Assembly: GCA_035235625.1 (NCBI GenBank)
Contig: CP141145.1
Span: forward strand, 39,908,668-39,972,667
Direction: 5' to 3'
Source of the DNA: Saururus chinensis
Taxonomy: Eukaryota > Streptophyta > Magnoliopsida > Piperales > Saururaceae
Length of the DNA: 64,000 nucleotides
The first letter of the stretch is position 1. Each line of letters opens with the position of its first letter. Shown here piece by piece: positions 61,755-64,000 of the stretch. Both the position numbers and the translations under genes were made by a program. Below the pieces are notes generated by a model, which saw only the letters and a list, made by a program, of their open reading frames with translations, did not search any database and was not told where the DNA came from.

Positions 61755-62949
61755 GTTCGTATTGTTTGTGTTTAAGTATATCTTGACTACATTATATCTG
61801 TTTAGGCAGGCCCCAGGTTGATATACATTATTGGGTCGTAAATAGTTTGAGTTCTAAAGCAACATCCCAACCATAAATATAAAGGTCAAATCGGTTTCTT
61901 ACATGGCTTCAAAGGCAGGGAACTCTCTCTCCCTCTCTCACACACATTCATTTTAAGAGGTTTTTGCTTTGAACCTTGTATTTAAGTAGAAGATAAGACT
62001 TTTAGCACTCATATGGTAGCATCCCCTCCCATATGTTTTCTTTGAAAGATTCTTAGTTTTTATTTCTCCAACCTTATGTAACATTTGGAAATTTTAAATT
62101 ACTTATTTTTTATCATTTTGTTCTTTTTAATAAATAAAATCTTAAATGATGACCAATTGATAATTTTTTAAATTTTCTTGTGTGACCCCAAATTTGGGAC
62201 TCCATTCCATTCTCAAAAGTAAAACTCTATGAATTCTATGTTTTTTAAAATTATATTATTATTTTATAAGGAAAATAAAATTACTGCAATTAATCTTATT
62301 ACCAAATTCATACATTCATGACGTAGTAAGTTTTTTTATGAAAAGTCTCACACCCCATGCCTTTGCAAGCCTACCCCGTAAAGGCAGTCGGTGGATATTT
62401 ACCATCTATGTATAGGCGGGGTGGGCTGGCTAAAATGAGGGGTGGCAAACCCCTCATCTTAATTAAGTTTATTTTTGGGAAGAGAAAAAGTGGGCCATGT
62501 AAGGCCCACTTCCATTGCCCAACAAATGCCCACCACCTCACATGTGCATGGATTTGGTGTATAATTATAATAATATTTTCATAATTATCCAATTATTTTT
62601 CTACTATTGTGATAAATCCTAATAATTAAATTATAAATTCCTAAATATTATCTTAAAACCATCCCAACCAAGTTCTTGCTATTTTGAACTTATCAAAATT
62701 TTAAAGAAATAAATTTAGAAAACTAAACAAATAATAGTGTGTGCGTCTTGGGCCTCCTAGCCCTTGGCTCGACGTGTGTGTATATAATACACACACATAT
62801 TATAGTTCTAAAAAATACAAATTCTAGAGAAGAAGAATATAATAAGAGAATTGAGAACTAAAGTTGAATCCGAGATTTGTGTTCTATATGAGATTTTCCA
62901 AAAATTGGTTGGGAAGGTGATAAGATAATGCTAGCCACACATAGGTAGC

Positions 62950-63290
62950 CTAGGCAAAATAACTTTGCCGAGAGGATAAACATGACCCTTCTGAAAAGGG
63001 AGTGTAGCATGCATGAGGCTTTAGTGTAGCATACCACCCATGTTCTAGACATATGTTATTGATAAAATAGTGTATTTGATTAATAGGTCCTCATCTTTTA
63101 CCCTAGATGGTTATGGTTGCCTCATCAAGGGACACAGACGCAAAAGGAGGTTAAATTTGATCACTTACGAGTGTTTGTTTTTGCAAGTTGTGCATATTGA
63201 AGCAGAAAATAAGGGTAAGTTAGATTCTAAATCTAACAAGTGTTATTTCCTTAGCTATGGTTGTAATGCTATGGGTCCTTAAATCTGTTA
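62950..63290 (+). pseudogene. Ty1/copia integrase remnant (copy B)
   Basis: Equivalent of 46,540-46,870: LYLINRSSSFTLDGYG-like reading, then VVHIEAENKGKLDSKSNKCY and FLSYGCNAMG. It is broken by the same kinds of stops and shows that the copia fragment was already in intron 3 when the segment duplicated. Confidence 0.82.
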
Positions 63291-64000
63291 ACACACTAGG
63301 GCAAAACCCGACTCGGGGTACAAAATTATCATCATAAAATTCTTTTTGTCGATCACCAAGATCTTCATCCATGTGCAAGAGTTTTAATGATCCTTAAGTT
63401 ACCAGATTCGAAGAAAATAAAAAGATTAATTATTACCATTTTTTGGATCAGGCTAACAATGTCAAGGTATTGGTTCCCTGCGTACTTATTAAAAAACATC
63501 TTTAATGTTATTCCAATAACGTTGGATTCGTACATAATTTTGCCTAATAACTAAGGTCATTTAACAAGCATAGCATCATACTTGAAATACTTAAGTATTT
63601 TTCAATTAAAATGCATTCATATGTCAAAGTCAACTTAGAATAATAAAAGCATCAACAAATCAGACAAATCATTCATTCATCGATTAACCAATCACATAAT
63701 TAGATAGATCAATCGTTCACATAATGTAATAAATTGGATAAATTGTTCATTCACATAATCTGATCAATCATTCACAAAATGAGATGAATCATTTGTTTAC
63801 AAAATCTGATAAATCATTTAAAATAAGATAAATCATTCATTCATAGAATGTTATCAATACAAAAATGATATATACATCGGTGCTCATAGGGCAACAAGAT
63901 TATAATAATAGGGATCATCCTAGTACATCCTAATTCATGGGTGTGTCATATGCCTTAGGCAAAATCTAAGAGTCATAACTCCGATAGCTATCGGGCTTTA

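Larger units (their letters stand above)
53989..64000 (+). repeat. Tandem segmental duplication, copy B (runs off the window)
   Basis: Collinear with 40,968-47,544. It differs by two MITE insertions (54,374-54,932 and 55,794-56,243), expansion of an AT repeat, and about 2.2 kb of extra sequence in GDSL intron 1. Remaining differences are point changes and small indels. Confidence 0.9.

Overview
Plant nuclear DNA, almost certainly an angiosperm. It is AT-rich, with spliced genes carrying GT-AG introns and plant-specific protein families, buried in nested LTR retrotransposons, a CACTA element and many small inverted-repeat transposons. The strongly GC-biased first exon of the eIF4B gene would suit a monocot or an early-diverging lineage, but I cannot name the species.

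Layout. 1-25,700 is a retroelement nest with no host gene I can support. It holds a gypsy-type 5' LTR with a Met-tRNA primer site (2,799-4,986), a 2.7 kb non-autonomous CACTA element (6,746-9,477), pieces of a second LTR family, a minus-strand integrase relic (about 11,840-12,295), a minus-strand gag-protease gypsy element with two 1.4 kb LTRs and a tRNA-Asp primer site (14,063-23,825, itself interrupted by other LTR pieces), and a broken DUF1985/Ulp1-transposon-like gene. 25,700-38,000 is the gene island: translation initiation factor eIF4B (27,349-32,707, three exons, 520 aa) and a PRUNE-like DHH/DHHA2 protein whose metal-binding motifs look lost (34,100-37,987). 38,000-40,967 is intergenic, with a striking long hairpin at 38,816-39,006. 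From 40,968 to the window end there is a tandem duplication. Copy A carries a complete five-exon GDSL esterase/lipase gene (42,391-51,612). Copy B carries a second GDSL gene whose exons 1-3 are inside the window (56,593-61,754) and whose last exons should lie beyond it. A degenerate chromodomain-type gypsy element (about 51,800-53,980, minus strand) separates the copies.

How it fits together. eIF4B and the PRUNE-like protein are unrelated housekeeping-type neighbours. The GDSL pair is the most informative part. Comparing the copies shows which transposons predate the duplication (a copia integrase relic, an intron-2 hairpin MITE, an intron-1 hAT/Mutator-like element) and which came later (two MITEs upstream of copy B, an AT-microsatellite expansion, a 2.2 kb rearrangement in copy B intron 1). 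The two promoters also diverge just upstream of the start codon.

All protein calls come from reading translations against remembered family features; no search or alignment program was run. Exon borders were checked by hand for GT-AG and phase, except the PRUNE-like 3' end, where the frames do not join cleanly.
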